Of a stretch of 64,000 nt of DNA, positions 8,732 to 17,630 are shown piece by piece. A program made the position numbers and the translations under genes. Under the pieces are notes generated by a model. The model did no database searches and was not told the origin of the DNA. It saw only the letters and a program-made list of their open reading frames with translations. This DNA is from Roseobacter fucihabitans (GTDB lineage: Bacteria; Pseudomonadota; Alphaproteobacteria; Rhodobacterales; Rhodobacteraceae): positions 2,572,501-2,636,500 of the forward strand of contig NZ_CP143423.1 of NCBI RefSeq assembly GCF_014337925.2. The letters are read 5' to 3'. Position 1 is the first letter of the stretch. Each line of letters starts with the position of its first letter.

Positions 8732-10153
8732 ATGACCGATGCGCCTTTCACCCCTTTTGATGATGCCCTGGATCGCGATGCGGCACTTGCCGTGTTGCGA
8801 GAGGCTACGCGGGGGGCGGATGATGGAGAGCTGTTCTTTGAGCGGCGCCGATCCGAGTCGCTGATGTTTGACGATGGTCGCCTCAAGACCGCCAATTACG
8901 ATGCGGCCCAGGGGTTTGGTCTGCGCGCGGTCTGCGGCGAGGTCGCGGGATACGCCCATTCCACGGAAATTTCGGAAGCCGCGCTGCGCCGGGCCTGCGA
9001 AACCGCGCGGCTGGCCGTGGGCGCGGGCGGTGGAACATTGGCGGATGCGCCTAACCGTACCAACGCAAAGCTTTATACCGACGAGGACCCCATTGCCGGG
9101 GCGGCCTTCCCGGTCAAGGTCGACACGCTGCGCGAAATGGATGCCTTTGCGCGGGGGCTGGACGCCCGTGTTGTGCAGGTTTCCGCAAGCATCGCCGCCA
9201 GCCTTCAGGAAATCGAAATCCTGCGCACCGACGGGCAATCGCTGCGCGATATCCGCCCGATGACACGGGTGAATGTGTCGGTGATTGTCGAGGAAAACGG
9301 ACGCCGCGAATCCGGCTCTGCGGGGGGCGGCGGTCGTGTGGGGCTGGATGGGCTGCTTGATCCGGCGGATTGGCAGGCCAAAACCCGCGAGGCCCTGCGG
9401 GTGGCTTGGGTGAACCTGAAGGCGGTTCCGGCCCCTGCGGGTGTGATGGATGTGGTGCTTGGCCCCGGCTGGCCGGGAATCCTGCTGCATGAGGCGATCG
9501 GGCACGGTCTGGAGGGGGATTTCAACCGCAAGGGCTCCTCCGCCTTTGCCGGGCTGATGGGCCAGCGGATCGCCAGCAAGGGCGTGACGGTTCTGGATGA
9601 CGGCACCATCCCGGACCGGCGCGGCTCCATCAGCATTGATGATGAAGGCACGCCTTCGGCCAAAAACACGCTGATCGAAGACGGAATTCTGGTCGGCTAT
9701 ATGCAGGATCGCCAGAACGCCCGCCTCATGGGTGTCGCGCCAACGGGCAATGGACGCCGTGAAAGCTATGCCCATGCGCCGATGCCGCGGATGACGAATA
9801 CCTATATGATGGGCGGGGACAGCGATCCGCAGGACATCGTCGCGGATCTGAAGGATGGCATTTATGCCGTGGGGTTCGGCGGTGGCCAGGTCGATATTAC
9901 CAATGGCAAGTTCGTGTTCAGTTGCACCGAAGCCTACCGCGTGGAGAACGGCAAGATCGGCGCGCCGGTCAAGGGTGCTACCTTGATCGGGGATGGCGCG
10001 ACCGCCTTGCAGAAGATCCGGGGCATTGGCAATGACATGGCGCTGGACCCCGGCATGGGCAATTGCGGCAAGGCGGGACAATGGGTGCCGGTTGGTGTCG
10101 GGCAGCCAACATTGATGATCGGGGGGCTGACCGTCGGCGGGTCGGCGGCTTAA
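8732..10153 (+). CDS. tldD: Metalloprotease TldD
   Basis: A 473-residue member of the TldD/PmbA family of zinc proteases, which with TldE processes peptides such as microcins and also affects gyrase-inhibitor responses in enterobacteria. The zinc motif HEAIGH begins at His253 and continues GLEGD, as in active TldD. The ATG is preceded by AGGAT 9 nt upstream. The partner gene tldE is not adjacent. It is divergent from the cox genes. Confidence 0.95.
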   Translation: MTDAPFTPFDDALDRDAALAVLREATRGADDGELFFERRRSESLMFDDGRLKTANYDAAQGFGLRAVCGEVAGYAHSTEISEAALRRACETARLAVGAGGGTLADAPNRTNAKLYTDEDPIAGAAFPVKVDTLREMDAFARGLDARVVQVSASIAASLQEIEILRTDGQSLRDIRPMTRVNVSVIVEENGRRESGSAGGGGRVGLDGLLDPADWQAKTREALRVAWVNLKAVPAPAGVMDVVLGPGWPGILLHEAIGHGLEGDFNRKGSSAFAGLMGQRIASKGVTVLDDGTIPDRRGSISIDDEGTPSAKNTLIEDGILVGYMQDRQNARLMGVAPTGNGRRESYAHAPMPRMTNTYMMGGDSDPQDIVADLKDGIYAVGFGGGQVDITNGKFVFSCTEAYRVENGKIGAPVKGATLIGDGATALQKIRGIGNDMALDPGMGNCGKAGQWVPVGVGQPTLMIGGLTVGGSAA

Positions 10154-10207
10154 TGAAAACCATTCCCCATAAATAGCGATCTTATCTTAGAGGTTTTATT
10201 CATGGGT

Positions 10208-10217
10208 TGTTAACCAA
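10208..10217. promoter_or_regulatory. Possible CtrA half-site upstream of dprA
   Basis: GTTAACCAA (10209-10217) lies 40 bp before dprA, and the same nine bases occur at 48830-48838 before the DUF1127 gene. CtrA, the alphaproteobacterial cell-cycle regulator that controls dprA in several Rhodobacteraceae, binds TTAA-type half-sites. A full TTAA-N7-TTAA site is not present, so this is only a candidate. Confidence 0.2.
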
Positions 10218-10256
10218 GTCAGTTTAAACCTGATTCTGCAACGGACGGAGCCCAGG

Positions 10257-11417
10257 ATGACTGACAAGGACCACAATCCTTCTTCCACTCACCCCCCACT
10301 CCCACCCACCTCGGAAGATGAACAGTTCTCCCGGCTCCGTCTGTTGCGATCTCGCCGGGTTGGCATAACGACGTATAAACGACTGCTGACTGAACACGGC
10401 ACTGCGCAGAACGCGCTGGCCGCGCTACCTGAGGTAGCGCGCGCCGCCGGCGTTCAAAAATACGAAATTTGTCCCGAAGCCGTCGTGCAAAGCGAATTGA
10501 ACGCAGCGCGTGCAGCGGGTGCCAAACTGATCATGCAGGGGACTGCGGCCTACCCCGACATACTTGCCGAACTGGAAGACGCCCCGCCCTTTCTGTGGGT
10601 CATCGGCGATGCGCGGGCCCTGATGCGTCCGATGATCTCGCTTGTCGGCGCGCGCAACGCCTCCTCCTTGGGGACGCGTATGAGCAAGGCGCTGGCGCGC
10701 GATCTGGGGGCTGCGGGCTATGTGGTGGTTTCCGGTCTGGCACGCGGTGTCGATGCAGCCGCCCATCTCGCCGCCCTGCCCACCGGGACGGTTGCCGTTC
10801 AGGCGGGTGGCGTTGATGTCATATATCCGACCGAAAACACCCAATTGGCGTTGGATATTGCGCAATCCGGTTTGCGCCTTTCCGAACAACCCATGGGCCT
10901 GAAACCCATGGCGCGACATTTTCCGACACGCAATCGCATCATATCAGGGTTGAGCCGCGCAACGATTGTCGTTGAGGCCGCTGCCAAGTCAGGCAGCCTC
11001 ATCACCGCGCGCGACGCCCTTGATCAGGGACGCGATGTTCTCGCCGTGCCAGGTAACCCCTTTGATGCCCGCGCATCCGGGTGCAACCAGTTGATCCGCG
11101 AGGGGGCGACGCTGATACGCTCGGCCGCTGATGTCATTGAGGCGCTGACCCCTCTGCATGGGGAGGCCGCACAAATACCGCGCCCCCCGCGCCCTGAGAC
11201 ACCGCCGCCACGTGACACCACCAAGCAGCGCGCGCTGTATGACGTTGCCGCGTTGCATCGCCAAATCCTGTCGCGCCTGAGCCCTTCGCCCATCGCCGAG
11301 GATCAGTTGATCCGGGATCTGGCGGTGACTGCGGCGGATGCCGCACCGATCTTGCTTGATCTGGAAATGGACGGTCAGATCACACGTCGATCCGGCGGCC
11401 TGTTATCGCGTGCATGA
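10257..11417 (+). CDS. dprA: DNA-processing protein DprA
   Basis: A 386-residue DprA/Smf protein, which loads RecA on incoming single-stranded DNA in natural transformation. The Rossmann-like core shows SLVGARNAS and SGLARGVDAAAH (about residues 130-170), then PTRNRIISGLSR and the EAAAKSGSLITARDALDQGR stretch typical of the family. A C-terminal winged-helix (DML1-like) domain follows a proline-rich linker. ATG is 6 nt after GGAG. In related organisms dprA is also needed by cells receiving gene transfer agent DNA; nothing here shows that directly. Confidence 0.95.
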   Translation: MTDKDHNPSSTHPPLPPTSEDEQFSRLRLLRSRRVGITTYKRLLTEHGTAQNALAALPEVARAAGVQKYEICPEAVVQSELNAARAAGAKLIMQGTAAYPDILAELEDAPPFLWVIGDARALMRPMISLVGARNASSLGTRMSKALARDLGAAGYVVVSGLARGVDAAAHLAALPTGTVAVQAGGVDVIYPTENTQLALDIAQSGLRLSEQPMGLKPMARHFPTRNRIISGLSRATIVVEAAAKSGSLITARDALDQGRDVLAVPGNPFDARASGCNQLIREGATLIRSAADVIEALTPLHGEAAQIPRPPRPETPPPRDTTKQRALYDVAALHRQILSRLSPSPIAEDQLIRDLAVTAADAAPILLDLEMDGQITRRSGGLLSRA

Positions 11418-11658
11418 TCTGAAACGCGCTCGTAGTATTTTTTGACGCATTCACATTGCCCGAAAACCTGCCCCTGCATCCTCTCTTTTGAAAATGACAT
11501 CGCAAGCGGCGCGCAGAGGGGACAAAGCCACATTGCATACCGATGAGCGAACGGTTTTCAAGGCGCAACGAGGTCAAGCGCATTGACAAATCGACTTGAA
11601 CACCACATCTGCCAAAGCCATAGAGGCAGAATAATTCTACCTAGAGGTACTCCAGTAT
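11418..11658. other. Non-coding leader of topA
   Basis: A 241-bp gap with no supported ORF. A TTGACA hexamer at 11583-11588 could be a -35 element for topA, but the matching -10 is weak (CATCTG at 17 bp spacing). No terminator with a T-run was found after dprA, so read-through from dprA into topA is possible. Confidence 0.3.
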
Positions 11659-14223
11659 ATGCCAGTTGTCGTCGTCGAATCCCCCGCAAAAGCCAAGACC
11701 ATCAATGCCTATTTAGGTAAGGATTACGTGGTGTTGGCCTCTTACGGGCATGTACGCGACCTGCCTCCCAAGGATGGTTCCGTCGATACCGAGCAGGATT
11801 TTGACATGCTCTGGGAAGTCGCCAGCGACAGCAAAAAACACGTCAAGGCAATCGCAGATGCGCTCAAAGATGACAACGCGCTGATCCTTGCGACGGACCC
11901 GGATCGCGAAGGCGAGGCGATCAGCTGGCACCTCCAAGAGGCGCTCACCAAACGCAAATCGATCAAGAAAGACACGCCCGTCAGCCGGGTGGTCTTCAAC
12001 CAGATCACCAAAAAAGCCGTGACCGAGGCGATGGCGAACCCGCGACAGGTCGATATGCCGCTGGTGGAGGCTTATCTTGCGCGTCGTGCGCTGGATTACC
12101 TCGTGGGTTTCAAACTCTCGCCCGTGCTCTGGCGTAAATTGCCCGGTGCCAAATCCGCCGGGCGTGTGCAATCGGTGACGCTGCGGTTGATCGTCGAGCG
12201 CGAGATGGAAATCGAGGCCTTCCGCAACCGCGAATATTGGACCGTCAAAGCGATGCTCGCGACTCCGCGCGGGCAGGAATTTGAGGCGCGCCTGACCCTT
12301 CTGGCCGGCAAGAAGCTCGATAAGTTCGATATTGAAAACCAGACGCAGGCCGAAATGGCCGTGCAGGCTATCACATCGCGCGACCTCAAGGTCAAAACCG
12401 TCGAGGCGAAACCGGCCAATCGCAACCCATCGGCCCCCTTCATGACATCGACCCTGCAACAGGAAGCCAGCCGCAAATTCGGCATGGGCGCGCGCCAGAC
12501 CATGAGCACGGCACAGCGGCTTTATGAAGCGGGTTACATCACCTACATGCGGACCGATGGCATCGACATGGCCCCCGAAGCCGTGCAGGAAGCGCGCGCT
12601 GCAATCGCAACGCTTTATGGCAAGGAATACGTGCCCTCCGGCCCGCGCATCTATAAAAACAAGGCCAAAAACGCCCAAGAAGCGCATGAATGTATCCGAC
12701 CCACGGAGATGTTGACCAAGGCGGAGGATTTGAAAACCTCCGATGCGGACCAGCGCAAGCTCTATGATCTGATCTGGAAACGCACGCTGGCCTGCCAGAT
12801 GGAAGCCGCGCGCATGGAGCGTACCACGGTTGATGTCGGCAGCGCAGACGGTCAGGTTGCCCTGCGCGCCACCGGCCAGGTGGTGTTGTTTGACGGGTTC
12901 CTGCGCGTCTATGAGGAAGGGCGCGACGATGTCGTGGATGAGGATGACAAGCGCCTGCCCCAGGTTGATGAGGGTGACGCGATGGACAAGAAATCCGTCA
13001 CCCCCGAGCAGCATTTCACCCAGCCCCCGCCGCGTTACACCGAAGCGACATTGGTAAAAAAGATGGAGGAACTCGGCATTGGGCGCCCTTCCACCTATGC
13101 CTCCATCGTCACCACGATTCAGGATCGCGAATATGTCCGCAAGGATAAAAACCGCCTGATCCCGGAGGACAAAGGGCGTCTGGTCACGGCCTTTCTGGAG
13201 AATTATTTTAGCAAATACGTCGGCTATGATTTCACCGCCGATCTCGAAGGGCAGCTGGATGATGTCAGCGCGGGGGATGCGGATTACAAAGAAGTGCTGC
13301 GCCGGTTCTGGCGCGATTTTTCTGCTGCCATCGCCGAAACCGCCGATCTGCGCATCACCGAGGTGCTCGAGAAAATCAACGAGGTTCTGGAACCGCATCT
13401 GTTTCCGCCCAATGAAGAAGGCACCGACCCGCGGCTGTGTCCCAATTGCGGCGCGGGCCGGCTTTCGATGCGCACGGCGCGCTCGGGTGGGGCGTTTATT
13501 GGCTGCTCAAACTACCCCGAATGCCGCTACACCCGTGCCTTTGGTCCCCCCGGTGAGGAGGATGACAGCGGCATCCCGCCCGAAGGCAAGCTTCTGGGCG
13601 AAGACGCTGACGACAAGATCTATGCCTTCAAAGGCCGGTTTGGGCCTTATGTGCAGCGCGGCGAAGTGACCGAGGACAACAAGAAACCGCCACGCCAGTC
13701 GATCCCCAAAGACTGGCCACCCGAAGACGTGGATTTACCAAAGGCGCTCAAACTGCTGTCCTTACCGCGCGAAATTGGAGCCCACCCTGAGGATGGCGTG
13801 ATGGTCTGGTCCAATATCGGGCGCTATGGCCCCTATCTCAAACATGCGGCCAGCACCTCTGAGCGCGGTGGAACCAACGCCAATCTGGAGAGCATCGACG
13901 AAGTTTTCACGGTGGGTATGAACCGTGCAGTGCAGTTGCTGGCCGAAAAGGTCGCAAGCCGCGGCGGTCGCGGAGGCGCCGCGAAAACACTGCGTGACGT
14001 CGGCGAGCATCCCGATCAAGGCGGCCCGATCAGCATTATGGAAGGCAAATACGGCCCCTACATAAAGTGGGAAAAGGTCAATGCGACGCTTCCAAAGGGC
14101 ACCGAGCCGGAGGATGTGACATTGGAAGCCGCCGTCCTGTTGATCGAAGAAAAAGCCGGAAAGAAGGGCAAAGGACGCCGGAAGGCCCCTGCAAAGAAAA
14201 AAGCGGCGGCCAAAAAAGCCTGA
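11659..14223 (+). CDS. topA: DNA topoisomerase I
   Basis: An 854-residue type IA topoisomerase that relaxes negative supercoils. The Toprim domain starts at residue 1 (VVVESPAKAKTI) with the acidic DPDREGEA motif. The active-site Tyr296 lies in ITYMRTDG. One four-Cys zinc finger is visible (Cys594, Cys597, Cys616, Cys622), followed by DUF-type repeats with GRFGPYV/GRYGPYLK/GKYGPYIKW and a Lys/Ala-rich tail. The layout is the usual one for alphaproteobacterial TopA. Confidence 0.97.
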   Translation: MPVVVVESPAKAKTINAYLGKDYVVLASYGHVRDLPPKDGSVDTEQDFDMLWEVASDSKKHVKAIADALKDDNALILATDPDREGEAISWHLQEALTKRKSIKKDTPVSRVVFNQITKKAVTEAMANPRQVDMPLVEAYLARRALDYLVGFKLSPVLWRKLPGAKSAGRVQSVTLRLIVEREMEIEAFRNREYWTVKAMLATPRGQEFEARLTLLAGKKLDKFDIENQTQAEMAVQAITSRDLKVKTVEAKPANRNPSAPFMTSTLQQEASRKFGMGARQTMSTAQRLYEAGYITYMRTDGIDMAPEAVQEARAAIATLYGKEYVPSGPRIYKNKAKNAQEAHECIRPTEMLTKAEDLKTSDADQRKLYDLIWKRTLACQMEAARMERTTVDVGSADGQVALRATGQVVLFDGFLRVYEEGRDDVVDEDDKRLPQVDEGDAMDKKSVTPEQHFTQPPPRYTEATLVKKMEELGIGRPSTYASIVTTIQDREYVRKDKNRLIPEDKGRLVTAFLENYFSKYVGYDFTADLEGQLDDVSAGDADYKEVLRRFWRDFSAAIAETADLRITEVLEKINEVLEPHLFPPNEEGTDPRLCPNCGAGRLSMRTARSGGAFIGCSNYPECRYTRAFGPPGEEDDSGIPPEGKLLGEDADDKIYAFKGRFGPYVQRGEVTEDNKKPPRQSIPKDWPPEDVDLPKALKLLSLPREIGAHPEDGVMVWSNIGRYGPYLKHAASTSERGGTNANLESIDEVFTVGMNRAVQLLAEKVASRGGRGGAAKTLRDVGEHPDQGGPISIMEGKYGPYIKWEKVNATLPKGTEPEDVTLEAAVLLIEEKAGKKGKGRRKAPAKKKAAAKKA

Positions 14224-14399
14224 GGCAGGCCGCTAATTTGCAAGATAATGCAGATTTCAAGGTTTGATGCGCGAAACAATTGACCGCACATATGCCCACA
14301 TTGTATCCTCGATTGTATGCGGAAGTGTGCAGCAATTGACGTTGTCTGGCGGCTTTTGTTAGGAGGACGTTTGGTCGCCAGCCAAGCGAAGGAAGCACA

Positions 14400-14570
14400 A
14401 TGAGCAAGATCTATTCCACGGCGTCTTTGGCCCTTGAGGGGGTGCTGGAGCCCGATATGATCCACCTGCCGGGCATCTACGTGCACCGCATCGTGCAGGG
14501 CACCCACGAAAAACGCATCGAACAACGTACCACCCGAGCGCGCGCCCCTGCGGCGGCGTACGCGGCCTAG
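14400..14570 (+). pseudogene. Internally deleted relic of 3-oxoacid CoA-transferase subunit A
   Basis: A 56-codon ORF. Its first 16 residues (MSKIYSTASLALEGVL) match the start of CoA-transferase subunit A (ScoA), and the rest (PDMIHLPGIYVHRIV, then EKRIEQRT) matches the extreme C-terminus of the same protein. About 180 central residues, including the nucleotide/CoA-binding core, are missing, and the join is in frame. A GGAAG ribosome binding site precedes the ATG. The product cannot be an active transferase. The ORF lies 16 bp upstream of the LOV kinase gene and may now serve as its leader. I see no subunit B gene. Confidence 0.7.
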
Positions 14571-14586
14571 AAGAGGGCTGTCACCC

Positions 14587-15612
14587 ATGGCGGATACACT
14601 TCAAAAGCTGATCCTGGAAGATACGTCATTTGACGGATTCAGCCGGACACAGGTGCCGATGGTGGTCAGCAACCCGCATCTGGAGGATAACCCTCTGATC
14701 TATGCCAACCACGCATTTACGGTTCAAACCGGCTATGCCCGCCGTGCGGTGATCGGGCGGAATTGCCGGTTTCTGCAAGGTGAAGACACCGATATTACGG
14801 CGGTAAACCGGCTGCGCGAAGCCGTAAGCCGCCAGGAAAGCGTTTCTGTGGATATCTTGAACTACCGCGCCAATGGTGAGGCCTTCATGAACAGGTTGTT
14901 GGTCGCCCCCATCATGGATCGTGCTGGCGCATTGAAATACTTCGTCGGCATTCAAAAAGAGCTGACCTCCGGCAAATCGGACATGGCCAGCGATCGCGTT
15001 CAAAGCCAGCTTTCGCAGGTTCAGGACCGTGTCGAGACCGACATGTCCTTGATCATCGGCATGGTGCGTCGTAAATCAAGCGAGGTCTCGGTGCCTTCCG
15101 AATATGCGGCTTTGACGCGACGCATCGAAACCTTTCAACTGCTCTATGAAGAAATGAAGCTCTCGGATGGGCATTCCAATCGGGACAGTATTCACTTGGG
15201 CAGCTACCTGTCACGGCTCTGCTGCGCAATCGGGCATGTCTACGGGCGCTCCGGCGTGCGCCTCACATTGCAGCTTGAACCCATTGACGTGCCGATTGAA
15301 ACCGCATCGCGGGTTGGTATGGTCACCTCAGAGGTGCTGACCAACGCCTTCCAGCATGCTTTCGAGCGGCTCGAAACCGGGCTGGTCGAAGTGCGCATGT
15401 CCCAATTGAGCGGGGGCGGGTTTCGCATCATGATATCGGATGATGGCCTGGGGCTTCCCGGTGCAATGGCATGGCCTGATCCGGCAACTGTTGGCGGGCA
15501 AATCATATCCGGGCTGATCGAAGGGTTGGAGGGGACGTTGCACCTCAGACGGGGGGCTGCGGGCAGTATTGTGACGATTGACGTTCCGGCCGGCGCCTCC
15601 CTGAGGTATTGA
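14587..15612 (+). CDS. LOV-domain sensor kinase with degenerate H-box
   Basis: A 341-residue protein. Residues about 22-127 form a LOV-type PAS domain: the flavin-adduct motif GRNCRFLQG has the photoactive Cys60, and LNYRANGEAF follows as in flavin-binding LOV domains. Residues 138-340 resemble HisKA_2 histidine kinases with an N-box (EVLTNAFQHAF) and a G1 box (DDGLGLPG). The dimerisation helix reads LSQVQDRVETDM, where active relatives have HRVKN: the phospho-acceptor position (147) is Asp. It is therefore a probable blue-light sensor with unclear output. No response regulator gene is adjacent. Confidence 0.8.
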   Translation: MADTLQKLILEDTSFDGFSRTQVPMVVSNPHLEDNPLIYANHAFTVQTGYARRAVIGRNCRFLQGEDTDITAVNRLREAVSRQESVSVDILNYRANGEAFMNRLLVAPIMDRAGALKYFVGIQKELTSGKSDMASDRVQSQLSQVQDRVETDMSLIIGMVRRKSSEVSVPSEYAALTRRIETFQLLYEEMKLSDGHSNRDSIHLGSYLSRLCCAIGHVYGRSGVRLTLQLEPIDVPIETASRVGMVTSEVLTNAFQHAFERLETGLVEVRMSQLSGGGFRIMISDDGLGLPGAMAWPDPATVGGQIISGLIEGLEGTLHLRRGAAGSIVTIDVPAGASLRY

Positions 15613-15639
15613 ACCGGTGGCGCAGCACCGCCAGCCAGA

Positions 15640-16464
15640 TCATTTCATACCTGCAAAGACGCACCCATCGCTGATCAATTCAGGCGGCGTCAGACACAGA
15701 CCACGCGCGACCTGAAACGCGGCCAGCACTTTGGGGACATAATCACGCGTTTCCGCAAAAGGTGGAACACCGGCATGGTTGCGCAAATTCCCCTCCCCCG
15801 CATTATATCCCGCCAGAACCAAAACCGGATCACCGGCAAATTCCGCCATCAGCCAATCGAGATATTTCACACCCCCGGCAATATTCTGATCCACACTCAG
15901 GCTGTCTTGCACTCCGAAACGTGCGGCGGTATCGGGCATCAGTTGCATCAACCCTTGCGCGCCTGCTGTACTGACCGCATCGGGCGCGCCGGAGGATTCC
16001 ACCGCGATTACGGCCAGAACCAAGGCCGGGGACACGGCAGTGCCAATGGTGGATTTAAGGATCTGCGTCCCGTGGCGCGATACGATGATTTGCAGGCTCT
16101 GAAGGCGCGGGGCCGCGATACTGCCTGATCCCGCGATCACCGCCATGACCTCTTGGAGCCGACCGGGGCCTGTGTCAAAAATTGAAGGCGACACGCGCTC
16201 CCAGAACCATCCATATCGCCCGATTGCACCCGGTGGCACCCCCGGCGCTTGCGCGCCTGGCACAATCACCGGTGCCAGATCCGGCACGGCCAGCGCGGCT
16301 TTCTGGGCATCGGGATCAATCTGGACCAGATTGCGCTTTTGGCCCGCCAGCGGCACGCCAATGCGTTTTGCCTCAAACGTGGCAAAGGGCTGGGGCGCTT
16401 CGGCACGGGCCGAAAACGCCAAGGCAACCGTCAAAACGGTTGTCAAAACTGCACGCATGATCAC
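15640..16464 (-). CDS. Periplasmic lytic transglycosylase (SLT family)
   Basis: A 274-residue protein with a signal peptide (residues 1-21) and a C-terminal soluble lytic transglycosylase domain (about 140-265). The catalytic Glu156 is in AVESSGAP, followed by STAGAQGLMQLMP and later LAGYNAGEGN, all family motifs. It cleaves peptidoglycan to 1,6-anhydromuropeptides. The ~115 residues between signal and domain are not recognisable. It converges with the LOV kinase gene and is divergent from the pilin cluster; lytic enzymes beside pilus genes sometimes help pilus passage, but that is only suggested by position. Confidence 0.88.
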   Translation of the reverse strand: MIMRAVLTTVLTVALAFSARAEAPQPFATFEAKRIGVPLAGQKRNLVQIDPDAQKAALAVPDLAPVIVPGAQAPGVPPGAIGRYGWFWERVSPSIFDTGPGRLQEVMAVIAGSGSIAAPRLQSLQIIVSRHGTQILKSTIGTAVSPALVLAVIAVESSGAPDAVSTAGAQGLMQLMPDTAARFGVQDSLSVDQNIAGGVKYLDWLMAEFAGDPVLVLAGYNAGEGNLRNHAGVPPFAETRDYVPKVLAAFQVARGLCLTPPELISDGCVFAGMK

Positions 16465-16809
16465 TGCTCTTTATTGGGTCTTTTGCGTTTCTTGTGAGGA
16501 TTCATCGCAGAAACCACGCCCTCGCACCAGAAAATCCGCTCCCAAAACGCGGTAATTTGGTCACATTCTTCGAGCTCTGCGAAAAAAATCCGGCGTGGGA
16601 GAAATAATTTCAACTATAAATCATAGGCTTGTGCATTTTAGATAAAGCTTAAGACGGTAACGATGAAATCAGCCATTGCTGCCTAAATCATGCCGCAATC
16701 GCTTGGCTATATGGCTCAACACCAAGCCGCACGGACAGCCCAAGGCAACCGTCCGCAACATGGCAAGGTGAGCAAATGAAAACTGAGTGATCCTTTGGAG
16801 GGACAGACC
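16465..16809. other. 345-bp divergent intergenic region before the pilin genes
   Basis: No supported ORF. It must hold the divergent promoters of the lytic transglycosylase and the first pilin. It is AT-rich around 16595-16660. I found no perfect sigma-70 pair, no full CtrA site and no long inverted repeat. GGAGG at 16797-16801 is the ribosome binding site of the first pilin. Confidence 0.4.
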
Positions 16810-17025
16810 ATGATGAAATTTATCAAGACTTTTCGTGCCGACGAAGACGGTGCCGTAACCGTTGACTGGGTCGTTCTGACGGCCGCCGTTGTGGGGCTGG
16901 CAATCGCTGCCTACACATCCATCGAACAGGGTGCGACCGATCTGACCGCCGATACATCCGATTATCTGGGTACAACACTCGGCGGCAACATTGGCAGCAT
17001 CGGCGCACCCGAAGCCGCCGAATAG
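16810..17025 (+). CDS. Flp-type pilin 1
   Basis: A 71-residue prepilin. A short basic leader MMKFIKTFRADEDG is followed by AVTVDWVVLTAAVVGLAIA, a single hydrophobic helix, then a small hydrophilic tail. The leader ends in Gly, the expected cleavage point for the TadV/CpaA prepilin peptidase encoded downstream. In classical Flp pilins the mature start has Glu5-Tyr6; here these positions are Asp-Trp. ATG 16810 was chosen for its GGAGG 8 nt upstream. It is followed by an intrinsic terminator and a second, similar pilin. Confidence 0.85.
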   Translation: MMKFIKTFRADEDGAVTVDWVVLTAAVVGLAIAAYTSIEQGATDLTADTSDYLGTTLGGNIGSIGAPEAAE

Positions 17026-17053
17026 GCGACGCACCAGCCATGACAGGGTCAGG

Positions 17054-17087
17054 GGCCGCGTTCTGAGTGCAGGGCGCGGCCTTTTTT
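17054..17087 (+). terminator. Intrinsic terminator after pilin 1
   Basis: GGCCGCG (17054-17060) pairs with CGCGGCC (17075-17081), followed by six T residues (17082-17087). This is a classical Rho-independent terminator between two tandem pilin genes, likely giving a short, abundant pilin 1 message. Confidence 0.8.
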
Positions 17088-17118
17088 CATCCCCATCACT
17101 TTTTCAAAGGAGCCGATC

Positions 17119-17319
17119 ATGGCCCGATTTTTGAAACATTTTCACCACAGCGAAGATGGCGCGGTTACTGTTGACTGGGTGGTTCTGACGGCCGCCGTCG
17201 TGGGCCTGGCGATTGCCGCCTATACATCCATCGAAGAGGGCGCGACCGCCCTGACCGAGGCCACCGAAATCTTTCTCGAAAACCAGACCCCCGGTGATGT
17301 GGGCGCACAGGTAGAGTAA
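17119..17319 (+). CDS. Flp-type pilin 2
   Basis: A 66-residue prepilin closely similar to pilin 1: leader MARFLKHFHHSEDG, then the same AVTVDWVVLTAAVVGLAIA helix and YTSIEEGATALTEA. The tail differs, ending GDVGAQVE. The shared core is nearly identical in protein but differs at third codon positions, so the duplication is not recent. AAAGGAG lies 8-9 nt before the ATG. The Asp-Trp in place of Glu-Tyr is present here too. Confidence 0.85.
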   Translation: MARFLKHFHHSEDGAVTVDWVVLTAAVVGLAIAAYTSIEEGATALTEATEIFLENQTPGDVGAQVE

Positions 17320-17630
17320 TGTCGAACGGCTAAGGGCACCAATTCGCTCGAAAAAGCCCAACCCTGGCAGGGTGGCGGGCAAGCCCTATCGAGCACCGTC
17401 AAGCGGACACCATCGGTCCGGGCAGATTGCGCGCAGGGCCTGGCTCATTGCGGCCCCTAGCCGTCTGCAAACTTCCCTCGGTTCACGGATCACCCATACC
17501 AACGGGTTGCAGAGACAGGCCAAAAAGGTCTGCGCAAAGCCACCCCGTCACCCCGGAAATGCCACAATCTGATGATCATGATCGCCAACCCCGGCCAATG
17601 TGCCAGGTGTCCAAGTCAGAGGTTCAGATT
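17320..17630. other. 311-bp gap between pilin 2 and cpaB
   Basis: No convincing ORF; an in-frame upstream extension of cpaB exists but lacks pilus-protein character. A hairpin at 17356-17380 (GCCC, ACCCT, loop GGC, AGGGT, GGGC) may end the pilin 2 message but has no T-run. The rest shows nothing recognisable. Confidence 0.35.

Noticed and set aside
8618-10081. A 487-codon open frame on the minus strand opposite tldD
   Set aside because: It lies wholly antisense to tldD, which has its zinc motif and full family length. The translation is rich in His, Arg and Gln, the usual look of a shadow frame in high-GC DNA.
10201-10230. Full CtrA site (TTAA-N7-TTAA) before dprA
   Set aside because: Two TTAA elements are present but their spacing is not seven bases in either orientation, so only a half-site was listed.
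11713-13398. A 561-codon open frame on the minus strand opposite topA
   Set aside because: It is antisense to a complete topoisomerase I with active-site Tyr and zinc finger; composition is typical of a shadow.
17427-17630. Longer cpaB with a 68-residue N-terminal extension
   Set aside because: The extension has no signal sequence or family similarity, while the ATG at 17631 has a good ribosome binding site and directly precedes the membrane segment.
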